64,000 nt of DNA from Bactericera cockerelli (GCA_024516035.1 CM044961.1:3896702-3960701), one strand, 5' to 3'; counted from the first letter of the stretch, positions 10,094 to 20,680 are shown. The notes: generated by a model not told the origin, from the letters alone. Made by a program: numbers and translations.

Positions 10094-10490
10094 AGGGAGA
10101 GGAGAGGAGAGGGAGAGGGAGAGGGAGAGGGAAGAGGGAGAGGGAGAGGGAGAGGGAGAGGGAGAGGGAGGGAGAGGGAGGAGAGGGAGAGGGAGAGAGG
10201 AGAGAAGGGAGAGGGAGAGGGAGAGGGAGAGGGAGAGGGAGAGGGAAGAGGGAGAGGGAGAGGGAGAGGGAGAGGGAGGGGAGAGGGAGAGGGAGAGGGA
10301 GAGGAGAGAGGGAGAGGGAGAGGGAGAGGGAGAGGGAGAGGGAGAGGGAGAGGGAGAGGGAGAGGGAGAGGGAAGGGGAGAAGGGAGAGGGGAGGGAGAG
10401 GGAGAGAGAGAGACGCGGAGGAGAAGAAAGAGAGAGAGAGAAGACGCGGAGGAGAAGAAGAGAGAGAGAGAAGACGTGAAGGAATAAAAA
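9880..10490. repeat. (GGGAGA)n satellite with duplicated flank
   Basis: About 450 bp of near-perfect GGGAGA hexamers (10020-10480), preceded by two copies of a segment with tatgtctgaccatggaag (9877 and 9976). The long frames through it, read either way, are repeat translation. Confidence 0.9.
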
Positions 10491-11200
10491 CTATGCGCGG
10501 AAAAAGAGGGGGTGGTGGGTCAGGCAAAGAAAGCACTACGAAGGCGGGCGGAAGAACTAGCGAGGAAGAAGACAGGGAGGCGACAGAGAAAGAGGTAAGA
10601 AGAGGAAATGGAATTATTATTTCCAAATCTACGTCTGAGGAGAATGAAAAGAAAAAAAAAAAAAAAAAAAAGAGGAGCGAGAGAAGTCAAAAAGGCGCCA
10701 AAGACAGGAATTTATGCGAGCAGGCAGGCGAGAGCTCAACAGCGCGAGTCTGGCGGGCTAGACGAGAGTCCAAGTCTACGCGGGGGGACATCGCATCAGA
10801 CAGTCTCGGTCGACGGGGCGAGAGTGTCGCGTCGGCAGTTGTGCGGAAAACTCGAAAAAAGAATTGTGCGGACGAAAAAGATAGTGTCGCGATCATCGGT
10901 AACGCGTTATGACAATTTTGTGCGAAAAAAAAATACGCAATACGCAAAGGAAACGTTTTTGAGAAAAATTTTGATGCGTGTAAGGCAAACGGAAACGGCA
11001 CACGTCAGACAAATTGTCGCGATAAAAGTGGCGGCAGTTGTGTGGAAAAAAATTGAAAAATAATAGACGTAAAAGTGAAAGATCATCGAGCACGGGGTAA
11101 CATTTTGAAAATTTTGTGCGAAAAAATAATTATGATACGCAGAGGAAACGTGCGAAAAATTTGATAAGTGCGAGAAATACGACAGTAGATATTTTTTGTT
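10490..11200. other. Purine-rich intergenic sequence, no gene seen
   Basis: Two degenerate internal repeats (gtgcgaaaaaa, gaaacg, gtgtggaaaaa near 10840-10960 and 11030-11160). Short open frames have skewed Lys/Arg/Glu composition and no recognisable domain or splice context. Confidence 0.4.
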
Positions 11201-11299
11201 TTTTAATTAGGATCTAACGTCCTTTTTCAACTGCATGGTCATATATTTTATTAACTATTTAAACCACTTAGTCAATACCACCCGATGCATGAATTCATT

Positions 11300-11420
11300 C
11301 ATTTGAGTTTGTGGCCACATAATAATAAGACTCTGAGGGTTAGGTGGTAGAAAATGCTTTGGGCATTAACCCCGACTGATGGTTAACTTCAACTAAAGAG
11401 TCTTATTATTATTAACACTG
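11300..11420 (+). mobile_element. SINE family A, tail only
   Basis: The body and tail of family A without its tRNA-like head: tgagtttgtggccacataat, then aaaatgctttgggcatt hairpin, ending in (TAT)n. A fragment of the 5S-derived SINE's 3' end (ctttttcaactgcatggtca) sits just before, at 11215-11245. Confidence 0.65.
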
Positions 11421-11482
11421 AAGTGGTACGTTTATTTACTAAAAATATTATTACAATAAATCACAAATAATAGTATGCAGGA

Positions 11483-11622
11483 AATGGTCATATATGACGG
11501 GGTGTTATACCCTCCTGCTATCCACATTAACCTCGCCCAGCCTGGGTTGCGCCGGAATGCCAGCATCACGAAGTGTTCACCTCGCTGGACGTTGCTTATC
11601 TTCGGTGATCCCATGAGAACCG
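11483..11622 (-). mobile_element. 5S rRNA-derived SINE, copy 1
   Basis: On the minus strand ccggttctcatgggatcacc is followed by gaagataagcaacgtccagc, matching the internal promoter (A-box) region of 5S rRNA, which reads gttctcgtccgatcaccgaa then gttaagcaacgtcg. A non-5S body (gctggcattccgg, cccaggctgggcgaggttaa) follows. Confidence 0.8.
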
Positions 11623-11809
11623 GTGTACTTAACAAAATTATTCTGAGAAGACTAATTTATGCGAGGAAAAATAAAAAAACAACTAAGATATATCAATTCA
11701 ACTATGGAATTTTTCAACTGATGAGTTCAAAATAATAAGATCGAAACGATCGTCTTAGGCTGCTTGGGGGCTAAATGTTCTATATATAAAAAGAATAGAT
11801 TTGAAATTT

Positions 11810-11935
11810 GTAGCTTGATCGTTAAGGCGGCGGACTTGTAAACTGGAGGTTGGTGGTTCAAGTTCCGGTTTCAGCGTAGATTTAATAAAGCGAGTTTGAG
11901 TGGTTGTGATAGCACGAAAGTGATTAACATAAATA
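11810..11935 (+). mobile_element. SINE family B, copy 1
   Basis: tRNA-like head gtagcttgatcgttaaggcg with B box ggttcaagttcc, then body ttcagcgtagatttaataaa and gcgagtttgagtggttgtga. The most complete plus-strand copy of this family. Confidence 0.7.
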
Positions 11936-12914
11936 TGATAACTTCAAATAGATTTGAAAGATAGAGCAGTAAATACTTCTGAATATAAAGTAAATTAATA
12001 AAAATACTCTTGAGAAGATTGTTCACTACTGTCTTGTTCAGGATAAAGAATAGTAAAGTTTTTAATTTTCTCTCGGATTCAAGATTTCTCAAGACTAGAC
12101 GGAAAGTAATTTATCAGCACAATAGAAGTAACATACATTGAAGCAGGTCGGGCTGTGCACAACAGTGTGCCATCCATCCGACTAAGTGCTTCGTGCCTTT
12201 GCTTTAAAGGTTTCGCTCAAACTTACGTACTTTCGAGTTTTCTTTTTTTTTTAACATTCCGAGATTGACTTGCGTTCATGTGTTTTATTTGTTTAATTAT
12301 TTTAGATAACATATTCACCAAGTTGTAGTTTTATTTAAAAAAAGTATATACAGATACGAAAAAGAAAGAAACATAAAATATTTATTAATTTATTTATTCA
12401 ATAAACGGACGTACCCTATAACAACTATTACAAGTTCTCTAATTAAAATCTATTATAAAAATGAACTTAAATGCTAAAAAATATCCTTAAATTTAAGTCT
12501 ATCTTTATCTAGGAAATAATAATTTTATGTATTTTTTAAAAATAAAAATATAAAAAATGTAGTTGATATTTTTTTTTCTTTTCAAGCACTTAAAATAAAT
12601 ACTTTTGTTGGTGCTGTGGAGACTTCTGTTAACTTTGAACTTTCATAATCCCCCCCCCCCCTACTATTTTTTCTTCAATTTTAATACATAATAATAATAA
12701 TAATAATGAAATACGTAATTTTATAATAAAACAAAAATACATAATTATTTTCTTCAATTTTAATACATTCAATACATAATACAGTCTAACATGCAACGCA
12801 AATAGGTCGAAAGAAAAGTATTTTCCGGAAACTTTTTGTAACGAAGCAAAATGTTCATGACTGTAATATTCTGAACAATTTTTATAACATATTCTGGAAA
12901 CAATTAATTGTGTC
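11936..12914. other. AT-rich sequence, no gene seen
   Basis: Poly-A, poly-T and a C9-11 run near 12650. A duplicated segment ttcttcaattttaatacat occurs at 12669 and 12749. Nothing coding. Confidence 0.4.
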
Positions 12915-13200
12915 CTTCATGATATCATACAAGTAATCGCTTTAATGCGGAAGGTCCCGGGATCGATCCCCCGTGCCGACAAAAAATTGTATTCTTAATT
13001 TGGTCACAATTGTTCGTAAGGGATAGTGCGCTCGTGTTGACCCAGCACCTAAATGGGAAGTATTGTGTCACTCCTCACCCATCAGGGGGGAGGTATACTA
13101 TGGGATGGGCAGGCTACAACATAGACCACAAGCGTATTCAGTAGCTCCTGTTTCACGGCTAAGAAATAAAAAAAGTCTGTGAAACACTCATTTTTTTTTT
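12915..13200 (+). mobile_element. SINE family C, copy 1
   Basis: Decayed tRNA-like head (aatgcggaaggtcccggga, tcgatcccccgtgccgac), then the family body tgttgacccagcacctaaat and tcctgtttcacggctaagaa, ending at a T/A run. Confidence 0.7.
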
Positions 13201-13502
13201 TTTTTTAAGAAAAAAAAAAGCTCTAACTGATGTATTCTGGTGCTGAATATTTTCGGAACTTCGTTTTCATCTGTTAAATCAAAACAAATAATAATCGTTA
13301 AACTCCCTTCTACCAATGACTAACTTGAAACAGAAAACTAAATGAATGAGGCTAAATAAAATATTGTGTGCCTATTTCTTAAACTACTGTTTATACTTGA
13401 GAACAAAATAATAATTTATTGTTCCACTGACTAAAACTTGAAAAGAAAAAAAAAACAACACTAAATAAATGAGGCTAACTCTCATTAAACATTTTGAAAA
13501 TA

Positions 13503-14053
13503 CAGTAGAAATCGTTTATAACGACACCGTTTATAACGAACAATCGGCTATAGCAAACAAAATCTCCGGTCCCTTGGAGACTTATGGAAAATTAACATTG
13601 GTATCGTTTATAACAAACATCGGCTATTAGGAACAATATCGGCTTTAGCGAACAAATTCTCAAGTCCCGTGGCTACTTTCTATCGGTTATAACGTACAAA
13701 ATTCATTTTGATGCTCTGTGAGTAAAACAGAAAACATGTTTAGTTATGCAGATTTTTGTCAAGGAGTAGATTGAGTGACCTGTCTAATATAGATAATTTT
13801 TTTAGGAACTTTAAAGTTAGTATTGTTTCAGATTTTGAATTAGTGGATTATGAATGTACCTACATTCATACATAATTGTACATTTTTCATGTCTTACGAA
13901 GTTCCCTTATAACGTACATTGTTCTCTATAAGCGATACATATCGGATATAGTGAACTTGTTCCTTATAGCCGATATATCGGTTATAGTGAAAATCGGCTA
14001 TAAGGAACAAATCTGTCCGGTCCCTTGAAGTTCGTTATAAACGATTTCTACTG
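13503..14053. mobile_element. pogo/Tigger-like MITE, intact ends
   Basis: Begins CAGTAGAAATCGTTTATAAC and ends with the inverse, flanked by TA. The whole interior is built from gttataacgaac/ggctatagcgaac-type inverted motifs. TIR sequence and TA duplication are those of pogo-group Tc1/mariner elements; no transposase. A second copy, inverted and interrupted, lies at 29077-30124. Confidence 0.85.
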
Positions 14054-14097
14054 TAATTAAATAAATTCTGTGATACTATCTTTACTAAGAAAACCAC

Positions 14098-14636
14098 CCC
14101 TAGCAATGCGTCCTAGCCACCCCTTAGCAACGAGTCCTAGTCACCCATAGCAACGAGGCCTAGCAACGTGTCCTAGCCACCCTTAGCAACGCGTCCTAGT
14201 CACCAATAGCAACGCGTCCTAGTCTCCCATAGCAACGAGTCCTAGACAACCCTAGCAACGGATCCTAGCAAACCCAGGAACCGAGTCCTAGAAACCCCTA
14301 GCAACGGATCCTAGCCAACCCAAGCAACGAGTCCTAGACACCCCTAGCAACGATTCTAGTCAATCCAAGCACTGAGTCCTAGACACCCCTAGCAACGATT
14401 CTAATCAATCCAAGCACTGAGTCCTAGACACCCCTGGCAACGAATCCTAGCAAACCCAAGCACTGAGTCCTAGACACCCCTAGCAACGGATCTTAGCCAA
14501 CCCAAGCACTGAGTCCTAGAAACCCCTAGCAACGGATCCTAGACAACCATAGCAACGAGTCTCAAACAAACATAGCAACGGTTTCTAGTCACCCCTAGCA
14601 ACGCGTTCTCGCCACCCCTAGCAACGCCTCCAGACA
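14098..14636 (+). promoter_or_regulatory. Tandem array of RFX X-box motifs upstream of the claudin-like gene
   Basis: About 23 degenerate units of roughly 23 bp (cctagcaacgagtcctagac and variants) ending 12 bp before the ATG at 14649. Six windows match the X-box consensus RYYNYY-N(1-3)-RRNRAC exactly, e.g. GTCACCCATAGCAAC at 14140-14154, GCCACCCTTAGCAAC at 14176-14190, GTCACCAATAGCAAC at 14199-14213, GTCTCCCATAGCAAC at 14222-14236, GTCACCCCTAGCAAC at 14588-14602 and GCCACCCCTAGCAAC at 14611-14625; most other units keep the AGCAAC half. RFX proteins bind such sites to switch on ciliary genes. The array is seen directly; its function as a promoter is inferred. Confidence 0.6.
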
Positions 14637-14648
14637 TCACACGTCACC

Positions 14649-14990
14649 ATGCCTACAGAGAACGGATCAGCCTCGCACGCGGGCGGCGGCGGTCTGGGCG
14701 GCAGCGAGGCGACGATCACCTCCTCGGGTGGCACACTCGCCTCCACGGGCGGCCCGTCCCACAGCATGCCGGGCCGCCGCCGGGAGCCGGACCCCGGCGT
14801 CCGCCCGAGTGCAGCGGGCCGCACGCTGCATCCGACCGTCGTCGTGTTGCTCTGCACGCTCCTCTGCACGAGTTGCGCGACGGGGATGCTGTGCGCCGCC
14901 ATCTGCACGGAGCACTGGGAGTACGTGCACTGGAACCGGAGCCACCTGCAGGAGATAGCGGCGGCCAGACAGCACGCCGCCGCCGCCAAG
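14649..14990 (+). CDS. Claudin/PMP22-superfamily four-pass membrane protein, exon 1
   Basis: First exon, 114 codons, ATG at 14649 in good context (cacgtcaccATGcc), donor aag|gtgaga at 14991. It encodes a Gly/Ser/Ala-rich cytosolic N-terminus of about 55 residues, then TM1 (LHPTVVVLLCTLLCTSCATG and on through MLCAAIC, about residues 60-85) and the start of the first extracellular loop, TEHWEYVHWNRS, which carries a possible N-glycosylation site. The six exons (14649-14990, 15899-16130, 22090-22206, 32628-32765, 34489-34631, 35833-36060) join with consistent phases into 399 residues. Four hydrophobic segments, a GIWTMC...C motif in the long first loop and GWSLDLAWGG at TM4 place it in the claudin/PMP22/calcium-channel-gamma superfamily. 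I cannot assign a subfamily. The base composition is GC-rich compared with its surroundings. Confidence 0.85.
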
Positions 14991-15182
14991 GTGAGACGGG
15001 CGGCGCGGTGAGGGGCGTGTGCACTCCGTGACAAAGCATTTTCGCGGCTTTTTACTTTCTTTATCATAAAGAAAGGAAAGTAATGGGAATCACCATATTT
15101 TTTGACCCCCCTAAAATGGTCTATAATATGTGTGGTCAACGGATTTACCTATTTTTTTTTTTAATCACCCCGTATTTCTATA

Positions 15183-15390
15183 GTCTGGCTGGGGGACTAT
15201 AAACAGGGAGTAGACCAGCAGTCTGGCTGGGGGACTATAAACAGGGAGTAGACCAGCATTGGCTTGGTTCTGGGGGCCCTGGTCAATTATTAGCCTCCTT
15301 GTAAAGACAGTGGTAGAAGTGCTAAGTCATTCCTCCACTGTCTGGCTACCATCGTTCACGATGACACCACCCTATGATGATGATATCTAT
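15183..15390 (+). mobile_element. Family H interspersed repeat, copy 1
   Basis: Starts with a doubled 5' segment (tctggctgggggactataaa at 15184 and 15221) and runs to accatcgttcacgatgacac. Five copies in the window; the one at 51.2 kb has a clear target duplication. Confidence 0.7.
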
Positions 15391-15398
15391 CCAGCCTC

Positions 15399-15898
15399 TC
15401 TCTCTCCCCCAGGGTCTACAGCCTCTCTTTCTCCCCCAGGGTCTACAGCCTCTCTTTCTCCCCCAGGGTCTACAGCCTCTCTTTCTCCCCCAGGGTCTAC
15501 AGCCTCTCTTTCTCCCCCAGGGTCTACAGCCTCTCTTTCCCCCCCAGGGTCTACAGCCTCTCTTTCTCCCCCAGGGTCTACAGCCTCTCTTTCTCCCCCA
15601 GGGTCTACAGCCTCTCTTTCTCCCCCAGGGTCTACAGCCTCTCTTTCTCCCCCAGGGTCTACAGCCTCTCTTTCTCCCCCAGGGTCTACAGCCTCTCTTT
15701 CTCCCCCAGGGTCTACAGCCTCTGTTTCTCCCCCAGGGTCTACAGCCTCTCTTTCTCCCCCAGGGTCTACAGCCTCTCTTTCTCCCCCAGGGTCTACAGC
15801 CTCTCTTTCTCCCCCAGGGTCTACAGCCTCTCTTTCTCCCCCAGGGTCTACAGCCCCTCTTTCCCCCCCAGGGTCTACAGCCTCTCTTTCTCCCCCAG
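15399..15898 (+). repeat. Tandem splice-acceptor array before exon 2 (27-bp unit, 18 copies plus the real one)
   Basis: The unit is ctctttctcccccag|ggtct followed by acagc: a polypyrimidine tract, CAG and the first exon bases. Eighteen copies precede the real acceptor at 15897-15898. 27 bp is nine codons and the units are open in the exon-2 frame (repeat GLQPLFLPQ), which stays open from 15374 through exon 2. Any upstream acceptor would thus insert nine residues per unit without breaking the protein. Units differ by single substitutions (e.g. ctgtttctcc in unit 13). Confidence 0.9.
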
Positions 15899-16130
15899 GG
15901 TCTCCAGCTGAGCGTGGAGTCCTACCTGGACGGCCTGGTCACCAAGGTGATCATCCGCAACTTCGCCAAGCCCCGCCCCCTGCACAAGACGGAGGCGAAC
16001 CAGTGGCTCCTGGCGCACGGCATAGTGGCGGGCGGCGGCGGTGGCTACAGGGAGCCACTCAGCGTCGTGTCCACCGTGTTCCTGGTGCCCACACACGGCG
16101 GCATCTGGACCATGTGCGTGTACCTTACCG
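15899..16130 (+). CDS. Claudin-like gene exon 2 (first extracellular loop)
   Basis: 232 nt, entered in phase 0, left in phase 1. Encodes the first extracellular loop from GLQLSVESYLDGLVTKVIIR to TVFLVPTHGGIWTMCVYLT; GIWxxC is the local form of the superfamily motif GLWxxC. The acceptor is the last member of a 19-fold array and the donor, ccg|gtgagt at 16131, the first member of a donor array. Confidence 0.88.
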
Positions 16131-16935
16131 GTGAGTTGTCTAGACAAAACACTCTTATGTGGACATGAAATTAAATCTGGGCGTCCATATAATCCCTCAC
16201 CACCGTGAGTTAGGTATCAATATCTATCTCACGGACACGGAATTATTATTATTACCTTACCGGTGAGTTGTCAAGACAAAACACTGTTGTGTCTTTACCT
16301 TACCGGTGAGTTGTCAAGACAAAATACTCTTGTGTACCTTACTGGTGAGTTGTCAAGACAAAACACTCTTGTGTGTGAACCTTACGGGTGAGTTGTCAAG
16401 ACAAAATACTCTTATGTGTCTGTTTAAATTTGAAAATAAACAAGACCTTGTTTAGACTGCTGGAATAAAGGGACTTTTTAGTCTCACCTCGGCAGTATAA
16501 ACAAGGTAATTTCTATTCTATTATGTGTGTACCTTATACCGGTGAGTTGTCAAGACAAAATACTCTTGTGTGTGTAACTGTGTACCTTACCGTTGAGTTA
16601 CCTTACCGGCAGTATAAACAAGGTAATTTCTATTCTATTATGTGTGTACCTTATACCGGTGAGTTGTCAAGACAAAATACTCTCGTGTACCTTACCGGTG
16701 AGTTGTCAAGACAAAACACTCTTGTGCGTGTACCTTACCGGTGAGTTGTCAAGACAAAACACTCTTGTGCATTATTATTATTTAACATTTAAGATCAAGT
16801 TTTATTTACATAGAATATATACAATTATAAATACATGGCATGTACCTTACCGGTGAGTTTTCAAGACAAAACACTCTTGTGTGTAACTGTGTACCTTACC
16901 GTTGAGTTGTCAAGACACATATAGTCTTGAGTATT
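16131..16935 (+). repeat. Tandem splice-donor array after exon 2
   Basis: About eleven further copies of taccttaccg|gtgagttgtc plus aagacaaaacactcttgtg follow the real donor, at about 16256, 16299, 16337, 16379, 16531, 16582, 16646, 16689, 16732, 16846 and 16892. Most keep an exact GTGAGT; two read GTTGAGTT. The copies carry the last ten exon bases, so the unit straddles the exon-intron border. Fragments of a SINE family D tail (cagtataaacaaggtaattt) have been drawn into the array at about 16493 and 16611. Confidence 0.88.
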
Positions 16936-17289
16936 AAAAGGGTTATATGTGGATTTTATGGTTGAAAGTGAGATATGAGGATTCTGAGAGTTCTTTCTGG
17001 AACGAAGCCCTGGGTTCAGCAATCACTCATACCTCATAGCCTCCCTTGCACAATCGTAGACGCTGCGGAGTCTATCTCTAAAACTGATGAAAACAAATAT
17101 TCAAGACAATTCTCGAACAATCGCGTGAGATATTCTTCGAACAGTTCAAACTTTTTCCATTATGTCTCGACGGAAATACACAACATATCCCCATCCATGT
17201 ACATTGATGTACAATATTGTACATAATACTATATCCAAAACTATAAGGAAATATACATAAAAATACAGGTAACGAGAAGTAAGTTGTCA

Positions 17290-17469
17290 GTCATATCAAC
17301 CTCCCATTTGGCGCCGAGTAAGGATAGCTACCAAAATAGGGGAAATTTTCGGTGGCTGTCGGTTTACAAATCTAAATACATTCTAAAGTTAGATTTGTAA
17401 ACCGAGAGCCACCGCAAATTTTCACTCTTTGGTATCCTTACTCGGCGCCAAAGGGGAGGTTCATATGAC
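17290..17469. mobile_element. Foldback element, about 180 bp
   Basis: Near-perfect inverted arms: tttggcgccgagtaaggata at left and its inverse at right, and gtggct.tcggtttacaaatc in both arms, around a short centre near 17385. Likely a MITE. Target duplication not resolved. Confidence 0.65.
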
Positions 17470-17714
17470 ATCCTACATCTCGTTATCGGTACCCTAAACA
17501 AGTATATTTTCTTCTACTTTGCCTTTTCCCAAACCTACTTGGGGTCGGCATCAATATCTTTCCTTTCTTATCTTTCTATTTAGAGCGTTCTTTTTCCTCT
17601 CCTGCTTTTCTCTCTCAGGTCTTCTTTAACTCATATACACTTAACAAGTATATAGAACAGTACATCCCGAGTCCCATACACACTTTACCCTTCAGAAACC
17701 TCCACATGGTCAGA

Positions 17715-18410
17715 ACGGAATTTTCCTCCTTCTTCTTCTTCTACTTCTCCTCCTCATTCTCCTTTTCCTCCTTCTACTTTTCCTCCCATTCTTCATTATC
17801 CTATTCCTCCTTCTCCCATTCCTCCTTCTCTTATTCCCCTTCTCCCGTTCCTCCTTCTCTTATTCCTCCTTCTCCTTTTCCTCCTCCTCCCATACCTCCT
17901 TCTCCCATTCCTCCCTCTCCCATTCCTCCTTCTCTAATTCCTCCTTCTCCTTTTCCTCCTTCTCCCATTCCTCCCTCTTTTATTCCTCCTTCTCCTATTC
18001 CCCCTTCTCCCGTTCATCCTTCTCTTATTCCTCCTTTTCCCATTCCTCCTTCTCCCATTCCTCCCTCTCCCATTCCTCCTTCTTCCATTCCTCCCTCTCC
18101 TATTCCTATTCCTCCCTCTCCTATTCCTCCTTCTCCCATTCCTCCTTCTCCCATTCCTCCTCCTCTTAATCCTACTTTTCCTATTCCTCCTTTTCCTATT
18201 TCTCCTTCCTCCTATTCCTACTTCTCCTATTCCTCCTTCTCCTATACCTCCTTCTTCTCTTCATCCCCCTCCAGAGACTCCAGCATTTCTTTCTTATCAC
18301 CACTTTTCTCTTCCTCTTCCTCCTTCTACTTTTCCTTCTTATCCTCCCATTCCTCCTTCTACTCCTCCTCCTGTCTCTCACACAAATCTTTCTTTTCACC
18401 CTCCAGCTGA
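17715..18410 (+). repeat. Pyrimidine-rich (CCTTCTCCCATT)n satellite
   Basis: About 700 bp of a 12-bp-like unit (cctccttctcccattcctcc) in intron 2. A long frame through it is Pro/Ser/Ile repeat translation only. Confidence 0.85.
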
Positions 18411-18921
18411 GTGAGACTCCAGCATTTCTTTTCTTATCACCACTCTTCCTCTTCCTTCCTCCTCCTCCTCCATTTCTTCCAAAACACAAAATCCAGGTCA
18501 TGCCATCCACCACACACAAGAAGACATCAGCACTTCCTGGTACCGTTAAACTGCTTGTGGGCGGGGAGGGGGAGATGGGTAATAAAGGGGGCGGAGGGTA
18601 ATAAATGCAATGAGTGTATAACTCACGAGGCGACAGTTGTGTTCAAATAACTCACTGTCGCTCATATGACAGGCTAATAGGAGATGGGGGCACCAGATAA
18701 TTTTACTCATAATATAAATATCATTATGTATACTACCCTGATAAGTCCATGATACGGCTGACTGAAAGAGACTGACAAAAAAACGCCCATCCTATTTAAT
18801 TAGGAAAAGGCTAGGAAGAAGATTATGATATACTACCCGAATAACACTTACCAAGTCCCATTATTCCAGAAGAAAGACCAAGACATACTATCATGTGGTA
18901 AAAATCCAAAATCCAATCTCA

Positions 18922-19005
18922 GTAGCTTGATCGATAAAGCGGCGGACTTGTAACTAGTTTAGATTTAGTAAAGCGAGTTTGAGTAGTTGTGACATCACGA
19001 AATTC
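18922..19005 (+). mobile_element. SINE family B, copy with B-box deletion
   Basis: Head (gtagcttgatcgataaagcg) joins directly to the body (tttagatttagtaaagcgag), having lost the B-box region. Confidence 0.6.
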
Positions 19006-19144
19006 ATTAAAATAATAATAATAATAATAACACAACACACTTTAGAGGAAGGTAACCACCAGACAAGGTCAATGCTCGAAGTATTTTCTACCACCTAATT
19101 CTGAATTTTAAGATTTTTTTTTACTCCTGAGTTTTTTATACAAC

Positions 19145-19382
19145 ACTAGCGGGCTGTCGCCCGCTTTGTGGGCCGAGGCATGGCCGTGAAAGCAAAAAAT
19201 CCTTTTTCGCCAATGGCAGGTGTTGTAGTGGGAGTTTCGAAAAATCCCGTCTTATTGCACATCTAGACACAAGCTACCTACCAAATTTCAGCTCGCTAGG
19301 TATTACGGTTTGGGCTGTAGAGCGATGATCAGTCAGTGAGTGGTCAGTCAGTCAGTGACTTTGACATTTATATATTAAGATA
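19145..19382 (+). repeat. Unclassified interspersed repeat
   Basis: Begins actagcgggctgtcgcccgc (a small hairpin), contains ccaaatttcagctcgctagg, and ends gacatttatatattaagata after a (CAGT)n run. The layout resembles widely dispersed invertebrate repeats, but only one copy is in the window and I cannot classify it. Confidence 0.35.
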
Positions 19383-19463
19383 AACAACATAAACAAAACT
19401 ACATCTCATACAGGACACGGAAGGAGTCCAGGAAATTGCTTCTGGGCGTCTACAGGGGTTAAT

Positions 19464-19625
19464 ACACAGCTAGTCTGGTAATCCGGGTAGCGTAGGGATC
19501 CGTTGGTTCGATTCTGGGTGGGTGCACGCATTTTTCCTCTTTCATTTGAGTTTGTGACCACTTAGGCAGAAAATGCTTTGAGCATTAACCTCGCTTGGTG
19601 GTTCCCTTCCACTAAAGAGTGTTAT
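19464..19625 (+). mobile_element. SINE family A, copy 2
   Basis: Head from agctagtctggtaatccggg, B box ggttcgattctg, a deletion in the body (accacttaggcag), and the tail ending gtgttatt. Confidence 0.65.
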
Positions 19626-20385
19626 TCAGTATCAGTGACAGCTGTTTCGAGCTTATTTGCTCTCATCAGCAGGTAATAGTTCTGACTATCCATGCCATCA
19701 ACTAACCTCTCTATAATTATTATCTATAATACCCCGATCAATCCTTCCACTTCCATGACACAATCATGGACACGGAAAGTAAGCAAGTACCATCAAAATT
19801 CCGAGTTTCAAAGTACGCCCGCCCGCTGCAGTAGAGCAAAGGCCTCTGCAGACAGAGCACCCACCGGCACAGGTAACTAGTCCAAGTTCACACGGAAACC
19901 CGACGTTAAAATAAACATGAAACGTCGCGAATAAAACTCGCCTGAATACCTAATGATGATGATGGTGATACTAATGATCAGGCGCGGCCGATGAGAAAAT
20001 GATTTGGGGGTGCTCCCACAAAAACCGGACTAGAATGGTATTTATATAGAGTAGTTCTTTCAGTATCTAAAGAGTTTCAGTTTGTTTAACATGCGAATCA
20101 TAATAATTGTGCATGAAATATTCTAGAAATGTGTGATAATTTTCATTATGTACGAGCACGGACTTGAGATAATCCTCTCTTTTTCGTCTGGGGGTGCTGC
20201 AGTTCCGCAGCTCCTTAGCACCGGCCGCGCCTGATAATAATAATGATGATGGTGATGATGATGATGATAATAATAATAGTTACATTTTCATTTGTTTCGT
20301 GCAAGCGACTTGTGGAAAATGTTTATTTTTTAAACATTATACAGTAGGTACATACATTTTAGTTTTACAGTCTATAAATTTGAAC

Positions 20386-20680
20386 TCAATATAGTCAAAC
20401 CTAAAGAAAAACCTGGATATAAGAGAACTTCTTTTCCGCTCAAATTTACCTCTGTGTTAGGAAAAATAAGTCTTTATAAAAGAAACCTTTCGCCCTTACA
20501 ACTTACAGCTAGTTTTACAGCGTATAAATATTAACTTAATTCAGTCAAACCTTAATATCAAGAGAAACCTTGATATAAGAGAACTTCTTTTCCGCTCAAA
20601 TTTACCTCTCTGTCAGGAAAAATAACTCTTTATAAAAAAACCTCTCGCCCTTACAACTAACAGAAAGACCTTCAGGAAGG
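20386..20680 (+). repeat. Two-copy tandem duplication, about 140 bp
   Basis: Copies from about 20386 and 20536 share gataagagaactt-type and ttttccgctcaaatttacct segments. The tail of the first contains a short copy of the second's start (agttttacagcgtataaat). Intron 2. Confidence 0.65.

Noticed and set aside
9703..10626. 307-codon Ser/Leu/Pro frame and its Arg/Glu antisense frames
   Set aside because: Translation of the GGGAGA satellite; no splice, domain or composition support.
11483..11622. Genuine 5S rRNA gene
   Set aside because: Only the internal-promoter half matches, with mismatches, and the same non-5S body follows in all copies.
14098..14636. CRISPR-like spacing of short repeats
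   Set aside because: Eukaryotic context, degenerate head-to-tail units without unique spacers; no cas genes.
14618..15139. Several overlapping frames opposite or offset to the claudin-like exon 1
   Set aside because: GC-rich sequence keeps many frames open; only the 14649 frame has the transmembrane pattern and phase-compatible exons.
15259..16134. Second plus-strand frame with SPPGSTASL repeats
   Set aside because: Off-frame shadow of the 27-bp acceptor array; the GLQPLFLPQ frame is the one that joins exon 2.
17706..18410. 234-codon Pro/Ser/Ile frame
   Set aside because: Translation of a pyrimidine satellite inside an intron.
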